This document shows positions 10,911 through 23,900 of a stretch of DNA of 64,000 nucleotides, one piece after another (positions within the stretch are counted from its first letter, which is position 1; each line of letters starts with the position of its first letter). The notes under the pieces are model-generated. The model was given only the letters and a program-made list of their open reading frames with translations. It did not search any database and was not told where the DNA came from. The stretch covers positions 200,340 to 264,339 of the forward strand of contig VJWN01000001.1 of the NCBI GenBank assembly GCA_007644065.1. Reading direction: 5' to 3'. This DNA is from Margaritispora aquatica. Its lineage: Eukaryota; Ascomycota; Leotiomycetes; Helotiales; Discinellaceae. The position numbers and the translations under genes were made by a program.

Positions 10911-13086
10911 CTAAACTGGCATCCCATTCTTTACTTTCACCCGAACCAAAAAGTCCTCCCAGTAGCTAAAATCAGCCCTCACGGTAACATGGCCCTTCTT
11001 CCCATCCTCTTCTACCAGCTGCGTCTCAAAGGTCTTGAGGAACTAGATGAGAAGAAAAAAGAGTCAGCTTAATGTTCAGACGTGTCGTTCCCCCACTTCT
11101 CCATCTTCATCTTGTGTTTCAATACCCAACAGAGGTCAGGTGAACACCACATTCTTGTCTCCCGAACAATAAGAACACAACGCAGCCATGCAGGTTGTCT
11201 TCCCGCAATCACCCCACGGAGAAGAAAACCACAAAAAACGCTCCAACTCACCAAAGCAGGCACCTTAACAGCACTCATCCAGCCCAGCCCCCTCCCCAAG
11301 CACAACCTCGATCCCCACCCAAACACCCCACTCGCGCGCTCCATCTCCCTGCACCTCTCAGGACTTTCCAGCCATCTCTCGGGTCTCCATGTCTCCGCAT
11401 CCGCACCATACACCTCCGGATCCCGCTGCACGATCCACGGGTTCGACGCGACCTCGACTCCAGCGGGGACGGACCAGCTGTGGATCACGGTCCCTTCGTC
11501 CGCGATGCGCGGCAGGTAGCTTGGCAGGGGTGGGTTGAGACGCAGGCTTTCGCGCACGCAGGCTATGTAGAAGGGGCAGTGAGCGAGGAGGTCGGCGAGG
11601 GAGGGTGGTGAGGAGGTGGTGGTGGAGAAGGGGAGGGATGAGAGCTCGCTTAGCACGCGTGAGAGGGCTGAGGTGGAGGATAGGATGTGGTGTAGGGCTG
11701 TGCAGATGGCGGCGGTGGTATTGTCTGCACCGGCCATGAGGACGATGAGCATTTCGCCGTTAAGAGTGGTTGTGCTCATGGGATCGCCGGATTTGGTGCG
11801 TGCGTTGATGAAACTGTTGGGTGTGGATTAGTATTTTTTTCCATCTCCCTTCCTCTCTCAATTCCATTTGTACTCAGCTCGTTCCTTTGGATTATCACCC
11901 AAACTTAGGCCAAATAGCCTTCTCAAAAGTCAGAGTAATGATCAGACGGACCAACGAACCTTTGCATCATATCGGTCTTCTCTCCCATCTCCCCTTTCAC
12001 CCCAGCAACTCTCTCCTTCGCAATCTCCTCCAAGCGTTTCTTCAAAGCCCGATCAACAAAACGCATCTGATTCCCAATAAGCGGATCAACCTTCAACATG
12101 AAGAAATTGAAGAAAGTCCCAAACCACGTCTCATTGATCCAATTCGTGAACGTGTGTAGACGGCACACGACGCCGTAGAAAGGGAGTGCGATCTGATGGT
12201 ACGTCGTTAGCTTGTATATTTGAAGAAGCCTCAGACCAAGAAACGTATCTCAGCAGCTTTCAACCCCCTCATCTTTTAAGCGAAGAGACAACCTCCTGAC
12301 TAAGAATGACGAAGTTTCACTTGATGCGAGAGAACACACCTTGAAGCCCCAGCACAAATTAAGCATATCCCTCCCATTCCTCACAAACCCCAAATCATTC
12401 TCATTCTCACCCTCGCTTCCCCCCAGCGCAAGCTCAATGATAACATCCATCGTCAGGAACTGTACCCACTTCGCTAAATTGAACGCCTTTCCCTCCGCAG
12501 CATACAGCTCAGCCAACTTCCGGACCCATTCCCCATTATGGCGATCCATTGCCACCTCCGTGCTCGGCATCACCGCGCGCGTGGAGTAGATCCCAGCGAC
12601 CATCTTGGCGCGCGGCGCGTACTCCTCGTGGCTGCGCATGTGGAAGACGGTCGGCTCGAAGCCGAAGGAGAAGAGCGTGTAGTGGCCTGTTTTGGCGGCG
12701 CGCTTGGTGTAGATTTGGGGCAGGGAGGAGGCACTTGAGACGTGCAGGAGGGTGGGGGAGGTGCGGATTATGGGGCCTGTTGGTGTGAGATATGTGTGGG
12801 AAATGGTAATTCAGGAGGTGTTAGGAAGAGATGAGAGTTACGTACCGTATTGAGCGACAAGAGCCATTGTTCTCTCATTCTCGGTGTCCCAAAAATTATG
12901 CCATGCTAAAGGCAAGCGAGTGACGCTCCACCAGAATGGTCCAGGGAAGTTCTTGAGTGGGTGAAAAAACCGATAGTAGATAACTTGCCCGATGAAATTT
13001 AGGACAACATAGGAGATGAATACAATGAAAATATTGAGAGGAACGCAATACACGAAAAATTGGGCTAGGAGTTCTTGGTATGTCAT
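10911..13086 (-). CDS. Cytochrome P450 monooxygenase, pisatin-demethylase-like (534 aa)
   Basis: Five exons: 13086-12846, 12776-12340, 12192-11960, 11813-11252 and 11042-10911. Introns are 69, 147, 146 and 209 nt, all phase-consistent with GT...AG. ATG 13086 (MTYQELLAQFF) was chosen because it precedes an N-terminal membrane anchor (about residues 10-37), followed by the hinge FHPLKNFPGPFW. The I-helix AGADNTT lies at about 331-337, ExxR (ESLR) at 392-395, the PERF-like WRPERW near 445, and the heme loop FGWGSRLCLG with Cys475. All hallmark residues are present, so the enzyme should be active at the ER with a P450 reductase. The opening FHPLKNFPGP motif resembles pisatin demethylase and related fungal P450s; the substrate is unknown. 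The next gene on the same strand is arsenite methyltransferase, 642 bp upstream. Confidence 0.9.
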
Positions 13087-13728
13087 TTTGAGAACTCGCT
13101 GTCGCTTAGACGTCGGCTTGAGGGGCAAATTTTGAGCTCAATTGAAGAGAATGAATTGAACATATGGAGAGAGAAGGTAAAACGGGAATGAATAGGGTAT
13201 GGGAAGTAAGCGGGATATGAGCATTTCATTTCAAGTGACTGCATGCATGTTGGCGCGCTAAGGTATTTGGGTGAAGATTTATTTGCGTGAAGAACATGCA
13301 ACTATGCAGGAGTGATGAGTTCCATGTACGTAGATACATGGAAGAGGTTGGTTCGTGAGCAGCAACCAATAGCCGAGACGTAAGCCAACGTAAGTTGCCA
13401 GAGCTTCATGTCAGCACTGGCTTAACTTGCTTCTCTGCTCGCTTGTTGCAGGATGAAAGTGTTTAGGCAGAATGCAAGTTTGAGGCGTGTACATGAGATC
13501 TGGCGGGACTGATGCACGTACTTGGCGCCCACAGTATGTGGCTGGTGGGGGCCTAGTGAGAATGACATGCATGATAAAAGTGCGATTATTGAGGAACAGA
13601 CGGTATTCGGTAGAAAAGAAACATACTATTAAAAGTTTTGAGAAGTTTGGGAAAGGAACACTCGAATTGGTGTTGGCAAAATCCTTACTTGGCCAGTCTT
13701 GTTACAGCGCCTTCTGCCGATTGCTTGA
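13087..13728. other. P450 upstream region / spacer
   Basis: Separates the 3' end of the methyltransferase gene from the P450 start, both on minus, so it should hold the P450 promoter. No TATA box stands out and no open frame is supported. Confidence 0.5.
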
Positions 13729-14848
13729 CTAAACATTTGGTTTGACAGCATAGATGCTATACGAGCCTGCGGAGAAGGTTATTTAAGCTTCAGATAATTT
13801 AAGGCATGATAATACTTACTGACCCATTCATTGAAGTCGATCGCAGCGACTCGCTTGCCTTTGTCCTTTTCACTTTCAGCTGGTGCAGGAGTCGAGCAAC
13901 AAGACGAAGCAGCTGGAGTGCAACAAGAAGAGGATGTCGAATTTACAACCTCAGTTTTGTTTGAAACCGCTTCACAGCATGATGAACCTGTATCAGGATT
14001 TCTCTCTTTGTAGATATTGAGGTCCATGTGCTTATCCACAATCAAGATATCTGACATGTAAGCACAAAGTCACATACGACTGACTGGATATCCTACCTTC
14101 AAATCCAGCATCCTTCAGCCAGCTCTCATACTCAACAACCAAACTTGCCCCAGAGATACAGCCAACATACAAACCCATATCCGCCTGCAACGCTGGAGTC
14201 AATGGCTTCTTAGCCAAGATGTCGCTAACTGCCAGGCGTCCTCCAGGCTTCAATAAGCGATGCACTTCAGCGAAGCAGACCGGCTTTTCGCTCGGAGCTA
14301 GTAAGTTGATAACACAATTGCTGATGATACAGTCTGCACTTGCGTCTTCCAAGGGGATCTTTGTGATTTGAGAAAGTACAAATTTGACGTTGGTGATAGA
14401 GGCCTTGCTTGCATTTTTCTCGGCACGGTTGAGCATGTCCTGGCTCATATCGATGCCGATTGAGAGACCAGTTGGACCGACTTTGCGTGCAGCTTGGAAG
14501 ACATCGAATCCAGCACCTGAGCCCAGATCAATTACCGTTTCGCCCTAGATATTTGTTATCATGTGACTTCTGTCGTCTGGTTGAGATGCATCAACTTCCA
14601 GGTTGGAACGTTGAAAGGAATTATCGAATACGATATATCATACAACTTACAGCTTTGATACTCGCTATGGCCAATGGATTTCCACAGCTCACTCCAAGAT
14701 TCGCACCTTCTGGAATACCAGCAAGATCTTCTGGAGCATAGCCGAAAGACTCGGCAACCTTCTTAATGTGCTCCGCGTTGCTTGTACTATTCTCTCTTGC
14801 GATAGACGAGTAATGGTCCAGAACCTGCTTTGAAGTTATGGTTGACAT
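13729..14848 (-). CDS. Arsenite S-adenosylmethyltransferase (304 aa)
   Basis: Four exons: 14848-14651, 14544-14097, 14050-13820 and 13766-13729, with introns of 106, 46 and 53 nt. All have GT..AG ends and matching phases. The small last exon restores the C-terminus [12 protein letters not shown], the pattern seen at the end of fungal AS3MT proteins. A class-I methyltransferase fold is shown by the SAM loop [11 protein letters not shown] (about 72-82), the motif [11 protein letters not shown] with a conserved Cys, and [14 protein letters not shown]. Near the N-terminus [10 protein letters not shown] supplies another family Cys. Known role: SAM-dependent methylation of As(III), using thiols, for detoxification in the cytosol. 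The C-terminal tail adds three CC pairs (SSCCEA, SSCCTP, SSCCST), a probable metal-binding extension. Confidence 0.9.
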
Positions 14849-15531
14849 TGTTGTATGTTTGTGTGTTTGTTGGAGCTTTGTCTTGGCTATGTTGTCAAGC
14901 GGGGTTGACCAAAGCTTCAAATTTGTCTTTGTTCCTGAAGTGAGGAGGCGAGGATATTTGAGAATAACTGAAATCTGTAGCAGAAAGAAATGATGTCGAG
15001 GTTGAAATGACAATATTTGTATAGAAGCATCGGCTTTTGGAAATCACGCTGGTATGTCACTGTCAGAAGTGAGGTTGAAATGTTGAAGGTTTTCATTGGT
15101 TCTTCTAAATGGGATGTCATCGTTTGCCCTCTCTTCTGGACAACCTCTACATATCAAGGGAATCGATCTGTCACCAGTGTTTTCTTATCACAGGTACTAT
15201 TTCTGTACACTTGGAAATAATTTGTCCAACGTATATCAATGATGATACTAAAAGTGCTAATATCATTGAGATTGTTCGGCTTGTGACTTTCACCTGACTA
15301 TGTATGCATAAGATTCCAGCTTAGTTAGGTAGATCAGACTGATCAGTGACAGTTATCTTCACTCACCTATCTTTGAATGTGAAAGACATGAAAAATGTTG
15401 ATATCTCGATTCCCAAAGGAGAAGCAAATATAAGAGGCTCTGAGACCTCTACCGCTAGTTTTCCGATAGCAAAAGCAAATAATATCCTGATGTGGAATAT
15501 TCGGGGGGCTGGACAAAGCTCAACCCCACTG

Positions 15532-15567
15532 AATCACGTTAATCACGTTAATCACGTTGATCACGTT
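15532..15567 (+). repeat. Four tandem 9-bp AATCACGTT units
   Basis: Three exact copies of AATCACGTT and one GATCACGTT head to tail. Each contains TCACGT, the core half of the CACGTG-type site. It lies 663 bp upstream of MET6 and about 680 bp upstream of AS3MT. Possible bHLH/CBF1-type binding array; function inferred only. Confidence 0.75.
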
Positions 15568-15929
15568 ATGGCGGGGAATATTGAGGTGGAACTTGGAAAG
15601 CTCTAGTGGTCCGAGAGCGGTCCGCAATCACCCCTCTTTGATCTTTGAGCACGGAAAATTCACCATGAGAGCTCGAAATCGTTTCAAAGACAATTTGGGT
15701 AGATGAAATTGAATTTGTCCAGTCATTGGAATTGTGAGACTTCAGCTATGACTAAAGTCTAAGAATCTCGGACTTTGAACTCGGGGGCCGGAGGAGTTTT
15801 ATATTCCAGATGCTTGAATGATACTCCGAAGTTAAAATTTCGAAAAAATGAGTTTAATGTTGAAATTCTGTTCCTGACGTGATTGCACTAGTCCCCTTTA
15901 GATCCTAGTCTATCTCTGATGCGAGAACC

Positions 15930-16229
15930 CCGCCAACTGCCCGCCAACCACCACCCACCCACCACACTCTCCCTTCTCTCGACTTCAATTTCTTTTCCTT
16001 CACACCGCTTATAAACTTCTTCTCTCCTCTATAAACAAACCATCTTCCTCTTTGAATTTTTTCTCAAAGAGTTTGTCCTTCTTCCTCCTCTTCAACAGCT
16101 CTCCATACCTCTTCAGCTGTCCAACTAGAGTCTCCGATCCTCGGGAACACTAGAGAAACATTCTTCATTCAAACAATCGTTGTTTGAAATTTTTATACCC
16201 CTCTTTCATCAAATTCACAAACCGCAATC
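15930..16229 (+). promoter_or_regulatory. MET6 promoter: CT-rich tract with TATAAA elements
   Basis: Strong pyrimidine bias on the plus strand from about 15935 to 16135, with TATAAA at 16010-16015 and 16030-16035, roughly 200-220 bp before the ATG. CT-rich tracts just upstream of the transcription start are typical of highly expressed fungal housekeeping genes. Confidence 0.5.
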
Positions 16230-18655
16230 ATGGTTACCTCGTAAGTTATTTCACTCGCAGATGTATTCATAAGCTGCAGATAGCTAACGAGTATGTCTAT
16301 CATAGAGCTGTTCTCGGTTTCCCTCGTATGGGTGTCAACCGTGACCTCAAGAAGGCTACTGAAGCATACTGGGGAGGCAAGATCTCCCAAGAGGAGCTCC
16401 TCAAAGAGGCAAAGAGACTCCGTCTCGCACATTGGACCATCCAAAAGGATGCCGGTGTTGACTCCATCCCATCCAACGACTTTGCTCTCTACGATCAAGT
16501 CCTCCACCAGATCCAAGATTTCGGTGTAAGTGTTTGCAAACATGCCAAGCAAGACAACTGCTAATCGAATTTTTCACAGGCCGCGCCTCCCAGGTATACC
16601 AAGTACAACCTCAACCCAGTCGATGAATACTTTGCGATGGGTCGTGGTCTCCAGCGTGAGGGCGTTGATGTTCCATCATTGGAGATGGTAAAGTGGTTCG
16701 ACTCAAACTACCACTATGTCAAGCCCACTCTGCAAGACAACCAGGAATTCAAGCTCAACTCCAACCCAAAGGCTGTTGTTGAGTTCCTTGAGGCCAAGGA
16801 GGCTGGTATCACCACCCGCCCAGTCCTCATCGGCCCAGTCTCTTTCCTCCACCTCGGAAAGGCTGACCGTGACCAAACCGTCAACCCAATTGACCTCCTC
16901 GAGAAGCTCCTCCCCGTTTACGAGGAGTACTTGATCAAGCTCAAGGATGCTGGTGCTGAGTATGTCCAGATTGATGAGCCAACCCTCGTCTATGATCTGC
17001 CAGCCAAGACCAAGGCTGCATTTAAGCCAACATACGAGAAGCTCGCTGCTCTCGGTGACAAGATCCCAAAGATTGTCTTCGCCACCTACTTCGGTGACAT
17101 CGTTCACAACATTGATGCTCTCCCAACAGACATCTATGCTGTCCACGTTGATCTCGTCCGCAACCCAGAGCAACTTGACACTGTCATCGCTGCATTGGGC
17201 TCCAAGACCATCCTCTCTGCCGGTGTCGTTGACGGCCGTAACATCTGGAAGAGCAACCTCAAGCGTGCTATCGAGACTGTTGAGACTGCCATCCAAAAGC
17301 TCGGCAAAGAGCGTGTGATCGTTGCTACCTCCAGCTCCCTCCTCCACACCCCACACACTCTTGCAAGCGAGAAGAAGCTTGACCCTGAGATCGCTGATTG
17401 GTTCTCTTTCGCTTGCGAGAAGGCCACCGAAGTCGCCATCATTGCCAAGGCTGTTACTGAGGGCCCAGCTTCCGTCAGTGAGCAGCTCGAGGCTAACGCC
17501 AAGTCCATGCAATCCCGTGCTACCTCCAAGCGCACCAACAACCCAGAGGTCAAGGACCGTCAATCCAAGATCACCCCAGAGATGTACAACCGAAAGTCTG
17601 AGTTCCCCATCCGTATTGCACAACAGCAAAAGGCTCTTGGTCTTCCTCTCTTCCCAACCACCACCATTGGTTCCTTCCCTCAGACCAAGGAGATCCGTAT
17701 CCAACGCAACAAGTTCACCAAGGGTGAGATCACTGCTGAGGAGTACGAGAAGTTCATCGAGAAGGAGATCCAAGAGGTTGTCAAGATCCAGGAAGAGCTT
17801 GACCTTGATGTCTACGTTCACGGTGAGCCTGAGCGAAATGACATGGTTCAATACTTCGGAGAGCGTCTCGATGGTTATGCCTTCACCACACACGCCTGGG
17901 TCCAATCTTATGGTTCCCGCTGTGTCCGTCCTCCTATCGTTGTCGGTGATATCTCTCGCCCAGCACCAATGACTGTCAAGGAGTCCAAGTACGCTGTATC
18001 CATCTCCAAGAAGCCAATGAAGGGAATGTTGACTGGTCCAATCACATGTCTCCGTTGGTCTTTCCCACGTGACGATGTTCACCAGTCTGTCCAGGCTGAG
18101 CAACTTGCTCTCGCTCTCCGCGATGAGGTTGTTGATCTTGAGGCTGCCGGTGTCTTCGTCATCCAAGTCGATGAGCCTGCTCTCCGTGAGGGTCTTCCTC
18201 TCCGTGCCGGCAGTGAGCGTGATGCTTACCTCAAGTGGGCCGTCGAGTCTTTCCGTCTCTCCGTCTCAGGTGTTGAGGACTCTACCCAGATCCACTCTCA
18301 CTTCTGTTACTCTGAGTTCCAGGACTTCTTCCACGCCATCGCTGCTCTCGATGCCGATGTTCTCTCCATCGAGAACAGCAAGTCCGATGCCAAGCTCCTC
18401 AAGGTCTTCGTCGATGAGGCTTACCCCCGTCACATCGGTCCAGGTGTCTATGACATCCACTCTCCCCGTGTTCCAAGTGAGCAAGAGATCAAGGACAGAA
18501 TTGAGGAGATGTTGCAATACCTCAAGCCTGAGCAACTTTGGATCGATCCTGATTGTGGTCTTAAGACCCGTCAATGGGCTGAGACAAAGGCTGCATTGGT
18601 CAACATGGTCAGCGCTGCCAAGTTCTACCGTGCAAAGTATGCTGCAAAGGAGTAG
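16230..18655 (+). CDS. MET6: Cobalamin-independent methionine synthase (768 aa)
   Basis: Three exons: 16230-16240 (only 11 nt, ATGGTTACCTC), 16306-16525 and 16580-18655; introns 65 and 54 nt with GTAAGT donors and CTAAC/CTAAT branches. The product starts MVTSAVLGFPRMGVNRDLKK, as expected for MetE/Met6, and its length is normal for the family. It transfers a methyl group from methyltetrahydrofolate polyglutamate to homocysteine in the cytosol, the last step of methionine synthesis. The C-terminal catalytic barrel holds the zinc ligands His651 and Cys653 (HSHFCYSEF), Glu675 (SIENSKSD) and Cys736 (DPDCGLKTR). The duplicated N-terminal barrel is complete. Codon choice is strongly biased to C-ending codons, consistent with high expression; this also leaves long antisense open frames. 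Confidence 0.97.
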
Positions 18656-20916
18656 ATTGTCACTTTTAATTGAGCGTTTCTTTTGTGTGGGGTGGGGGCA
18701 CGGGATGAAAACACGAATTTATGATAGCGGTCTTTGAGCCTCAGTGGAACGATCTCAACATCGGCGTTTCTGGGTCAGGCATAAGGACAAAAGCTAATCG
18801 AGCGAAATTTGTGGTTCAACAAAGCATCGGGAGGGGATGATCCATCAACCGGACATCTATGAGAAATGGCGTTTGGGTGGATTTTATTAAAGACTCCAAA
18901 ATGAGTTCTTGAGTGTACATTGAAGGAAAGACAAAAGATAGAAAATATACCCTCTTCAACCGGGAAACCTAAATGTTTGTTTGCTTGTTTTTGACTTTCT
19001 TTGTGATGAATTTATCAAATAGCTATCAGCGAGGTTTTGTGACAATGGATGAACCAGGAAAGAATGGACCTTGTGGGGGTCGCTTGGATCACATGACTCA
19101 ATGCCTCGTGCTATCTGGGTGCCTCTGCGACTCTCTTGTATAACAGGAGGGTGCTTAACATTCTTTTTCATCATTGTATCTCTCTGAAACGACAACCTTA
19201 AAACATTATTCGTGGTTCTAATACACGATAAACTATTATTCCTAAAGTTTTTAAGTAAGATCAGGTAAGTACCTACCTACCCGTGAGGTTTACAAAGGAC
19301 ATTGACAATTTCAAGGCGTCACCAAGGCTCTCAAAACATTCTTTGAATATCTTTCCTCAGATACCCTAGGTATGTATCTCACATCCCACATCATCCATCA
19401 TCCATTATATATCGTTACCAAGAAACCAGCTCAACATTCACCATGGCTCAATCCACCTCAGCTTAACCACCAGGCTTGATCCCGTCCATGGCGGTTTGCT
19501 CAATAGTTAGTGATTTCGCTCTCAGGTGTTGTTGCATCTTGTATCTAAGGTGCTTTACTATACACTTGCGGCCGTGGCCGTCCTCTGTACGGCGATCCTT
19601 GTGTGTGAGAATGTCGCAAATGAAGAGTGGGAGTTACATTCTCTTCGGTGTGGTGCGGTGCGGTATGGTAGGACTGGTTTTTATATTTATGTTTCTCGTG
19701 GGCGTTTTTGCGTGTTTCCGAGGCTTATAAGTGCGAAGGGGGTTTGAATTGTGAGGTAGCAGCGCGAGATTTGATTCTCGTTCGTTCAGCGAAGGAGATG
19801 ATGAGGAGAGTCGAGAGTGTTCTGGTTTTAGAGAGGCTTATGTTTGCACATGTTTGTGAGAATAAGAGGTGAATAGGAGACACCATGGTGAGAGAAGAGG
19901 GGTTTGAAAGGATAGACAAAGACGAAGACGAAGTCATTTCAGGGAAGGATTAACGTGGATGAAGATCCTCAGGTACAAACAGGGGGAAAAGAATCAGCAC
20001 ACACAGAGACCACACAGGCATCTCGTCGCGCGGTACAGGTAATGCAAGCAGAAATCCGCCACCGCGCTCGCGGATCCATGAAAAGCGTACATCTCGGACT
20101 TTACCGTGTTGTCCCTCTCGTTCGCTTACTCTGCTCGCCTTGTTCGTAGGGATGCAACTCTACGCCGGCGTGCTTGATCATGCGCTGCTTGCTTTTCATC
20201 CGACGGCAACTGCGAGTGATTGCCGTGTGCCGGACGGTGGGTTTTGCGGAGTATTGAGATGAAGTCGGTTGGTCTTGGGGAAATGTGTGGGGTTGTGGGT
20301 GAGATTCGATGCGGTCGGGGGTGTGAAAAGGAGGGGAATCTGGAGAACGGCGGACAGGACGGGAGAGAAGGGAGTAAGTGGTGGGATTGAGGTGTCATGG
20401 AAAGGAAATTGGGATATTGTGGACACGGCAAATGGAAGATAAAGGATTGTTATTGGATATATTGTTGAAAGGATTATCTTTGAATGGTGACGAGTTCGGA
20501 ATCAACTCGTATAGTTCGGAAACCAGTCCGAGTTTTGGACCAGTCGCAGCGTAGGAATTTCCTGGGGACCCCACATTCGGTTAAGAACCAGTAAAATGAG
20601 TTGGAGACATGTCCACTCTAGCGAAGAGCAAAATGAATGGGTAAAGTAAAGAACATTTTCATTCGTTGCGCTTATAATCAAGCATAAAATATCTTAGTTC
20701 CAATTCTTTCAGTATTCCTTAGTATGATTCCGGAGTACCCCACCGTGCATTGCCGGAGCAATGACAGGCGAACTATATTGATGCGGCGAAACAGTATGCG
20801 AACTATGCAATTGCTAAGGTGGGTAGTTAGTAGAGATCAACCGCTATGTTGTATAAAAACGGACTATTGGAAACTATGAGACTCTGGGAATTTTGTCTCA
20901 CCATCTTTTTGCAATC
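18656..20916. other. Intergenic spacer with possible gene relic
   Basis: Between MET6 and the glycosidase gene. No secure gene. Around 19443-19747 an ATG in good context (ACCATGGCT) is stopped after seven codons. A neighbouring frame encodes a hydrophobic helix (YYTLAAVAVLCTAILV), which could be a broken small membrane-protein gene or chance. Bases 20400-20800 show nothing recognisable. Confidence 0.4.
20852..20858 (+). promoter_or_regulatory. TATA box of the secreted glycosidase gene
   Basis: TATAAAA 59 bp upstream of ATG 20917, at a usual core-promoter distance. No other TATA-like element is closer to this start. Confidence 0.5.
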
Positions 20917-23900
20917 ATGAGAGCTTCTATCCTAATTGCTAGTTTGTCGGCTTGCGGCATTGCTTTGGCTGCAGTTGTGCCCAAGGCTCAGGCTTCAAAT
21001 GGCATCGCAGGAGGCTCGTTCGCTTCTCCGGCAGTGGCCGTCAAACCCAAATTCAGATATTGGTTAGTGATTACTTCATTCTTCATCTATTATACAGTTT
21101 TGCCAGTGTTCATTTGTTGACATTTTCTTCAGGCTTCCTGATGCGAGTATCGATCCAGCAGGCTTCACCGACGATATTGCTCAACTAGCAAAGCGTGGTG
21201 CTGGAGGAACAGAATTACTGAACTATTTCGGTCTACCCACAGTTCGTTGGATATCACATAGTGGGAGACTTGGGACTAATATTTTCATAGTCTACGACTC
21301 CTAGCGATTGGAATATCTATGGATATGGTGCACCAGGATATTCCAAAATTGTCAAGGTTGCCTTAGAAGCGCATCGGGACGCTGGAATTTTGTTCGACTA
21401 TGCCCACAGTGCCAATGGATGTGTCCCAGCGAAAAAGGGTGACCCAGGTCTGTCTTGGCAATTGGTACGTCCAAGTTTCCTGCTGTATGTATTTAAGTTG
21501 AGTTGCTAACTTTCAATAGAATTATTACAGCACCACCAAGATCGGTAACTTCAGCGGCACCGTGCCCGGTTGGGGCAAGGGCGAGTTTGTCTCTGCAGTC
21601 ACCTTTGCCGTGACAGTTGTCGGAACTCATCCCGCTGAATTTCATGGTCCATTCGGTTGGGGAAAATCGTATCCCATGTACACCGTCTCCAACGCTTCGT
21701 TGACAGATGTTACAAGTCTGGTCGACTCCAAGGGTTACATTAAGGTCAGCCCGAAGGTGGTCCCAGATGCACAATACTATGTCATCCAAGCGTACTACGC
21801 GGTCCAACCACTCGGACGCGAGCTTGCTGCCTGGAGTTCGAATCCTCAGACGATCTTCCAGAACGGTTCAGTGGCTGTTGATCACTTTTCGGCTGTTGGT
21901 GCAAAAGTCATCACCGACTTCATGGAAGACTATGTGCTACTTGACGGCGTTAAGGAACTGTTTCAGCAAGTCGGAAAGAATCTTTGGGAGGATAGTGTTG
22001 AGATATCTGGTGATCTTTATTGGACACCGAATCTTCTGAGCAAGTTCAAGGCCAAATACGGAGTAAATACTTTCCCTGAATTTTATCTGTATGTCTGCTA
22101 ATTGGCATAGTATTCTCTAAGCCCGTATATCCTACTTCTTCTGGGGAGAAATGGATACATGACAAGATCACCCACAAACATCTACGTGCTCGATACCGAA
22201 GATCAAGGGGATGGTATCTTGGCTGACTTCCGGGGCCTGTTGTCCAGTCTATCCAAGGAATATACCGATCACATAGAGCAGTGGAGCCGCGACACTCTGG
22301 GGATGGATTTCTCTGCTCAGATGGGCTACAATACGCCTATTGACATGTTGCAAACCATGGTGAATGTCGACGTCCCAGAGGCAGAAACACTTTCCTTCAG
22401 TAATGCAATCGACAGTTACTTACAGGTTGCCGGCCCATCAAACCTGGCCGGCAAACCCATAGTTTCAGTTGAACTTGGCGCAGATTGGCACCAGGCCTAC
22501 TACCAGTCATGGGAGCTACTCTTGTTCGATGCCAAACACGCCTTCGCTGGAGGTATTAATCAGGTTGTCATCCACGGCACGACTTACTCTCACAACTTTA
22601 CCAATACTACCTGGCCTGGTTACACGTCGCATAAATACGACTATCCTGGCCAACATTCAAGGCATCAACCTGCTTGGGATGTAGGATATCCACAGGCGCT
22701 CGGTTATCTCGCACGTGTCCAGTGGGTTCTACAAAGCGGTATCCCGAAGGTGGACCTAATATTTTGGGACAAACAGACGGCGCAGAATGCGTATCCCCAG
22801 CCTCTCTATTGGTCCGATGATCTGAGAAGAGCAGGCTTTACTCATGAGTACCTTTCGCCAGCCAACTTTGTTCTAGATACAGCTATTGTACGCAATAAGG
22901 TTTTCGCTCCAGAGAAACAAGCGGCCAAAGCAATTATAATCCGGTGGAACGACACGTTGACGCCTGACGGTGTGCAATATCTCGCTACATATGCCGCTGC
23001 GGGATTGCCAATTGTGATTTCAGGAGACTTGCCTACAAAGTACGCCTCGGGCAATCAAACTGCTGTTGCCAGTGCCAAAACCACCCTCAAAGGCTTGTTA
23101 AGCCTAAGCAACGTTTTCCAGGTTCCATTAGAGGGGCTCGCGTCTAGTCTCACAGCCATTGGTATTACACCCCGAATCAAGCTTCAACAAACAAATGGTG
23201 CCTGGCGCACGAGATGGCGGGAGATTTCGTCAGGCGAGATTTACATCTGGGTGTACAACGACGGCGAGGATTCTGCGGGATCCATGACTTTTGCGACGAC
23301 TGGCACACCGTATTTCCTGAACGCATGGACAGGCGAGGAGGAACTCCTTCTCGAATACACCAACACCAGTGGGTCGACGACGCTACCTTTTGCGCTGAAG
23401 AAACACGAGACTCGCATTGTCAAGTTCACTAAAAGCACGTTGCTAAGGCACGTTACCGCCAGCTCTGCCATTGTGCTGGGCTACAAGTCTCAGCTATCAG
23501 GAGCGCTGATACAGGCAAAGGTCGCATACTCTAACATGTCTTCATCGGTGTCAACCACAGTCGGGCTACAGCAGGTCATCAATACAACAAGTGTGCAACC
23601 AGCCTATAGCATCAGCAACTGGAGTCTGGTGATCGAGCATTGGGGACCTCCAGACAATCTGTACAACCTCGACTTAGATGCCAAAAAGGTGAATTTGACC
23701 GTTCCCACTCAAGGAGCTGCCTTGAAGTCATGGAAGGACCTCGGATATCCAGACGTCTCTGGCATTGGTTTCTACAACACCACCTTTGACTGGAACCCTT
23801 CATCACTTGTCTCCACTGGAGGGGCATTCCTGATTCTTCCACCCGTCTCAGACGGCGTTGTCGGAACCTTAAACGGCAAGCCTTTGCCAGTCTTAGACAT

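Larger units (their letters stand above)
14849..16229. other. Divergent promoter region of AS3MT and MET6
   Basis: Shared upstream region of the minus-strand arsenite methyltransferase and plus-strand MET6. It holds the 9-bp repeat at 15532-15567 and the pyrimidine-rich MET6 promoter noted separately. The frame at 15346-15606 has no family resemblance and spans the repeat, so I do not call it a gene. Confidence 0.55.

Noticed and set aside
16703..18166. 487-codon minus-strand open frame inside MET6
   Set aside because: It is antisense to the strongly codon-biased MET6 exon, which lacks codons that would give reverse stops. The product is a Leu/Asp-rich low-complexity string with no motif.
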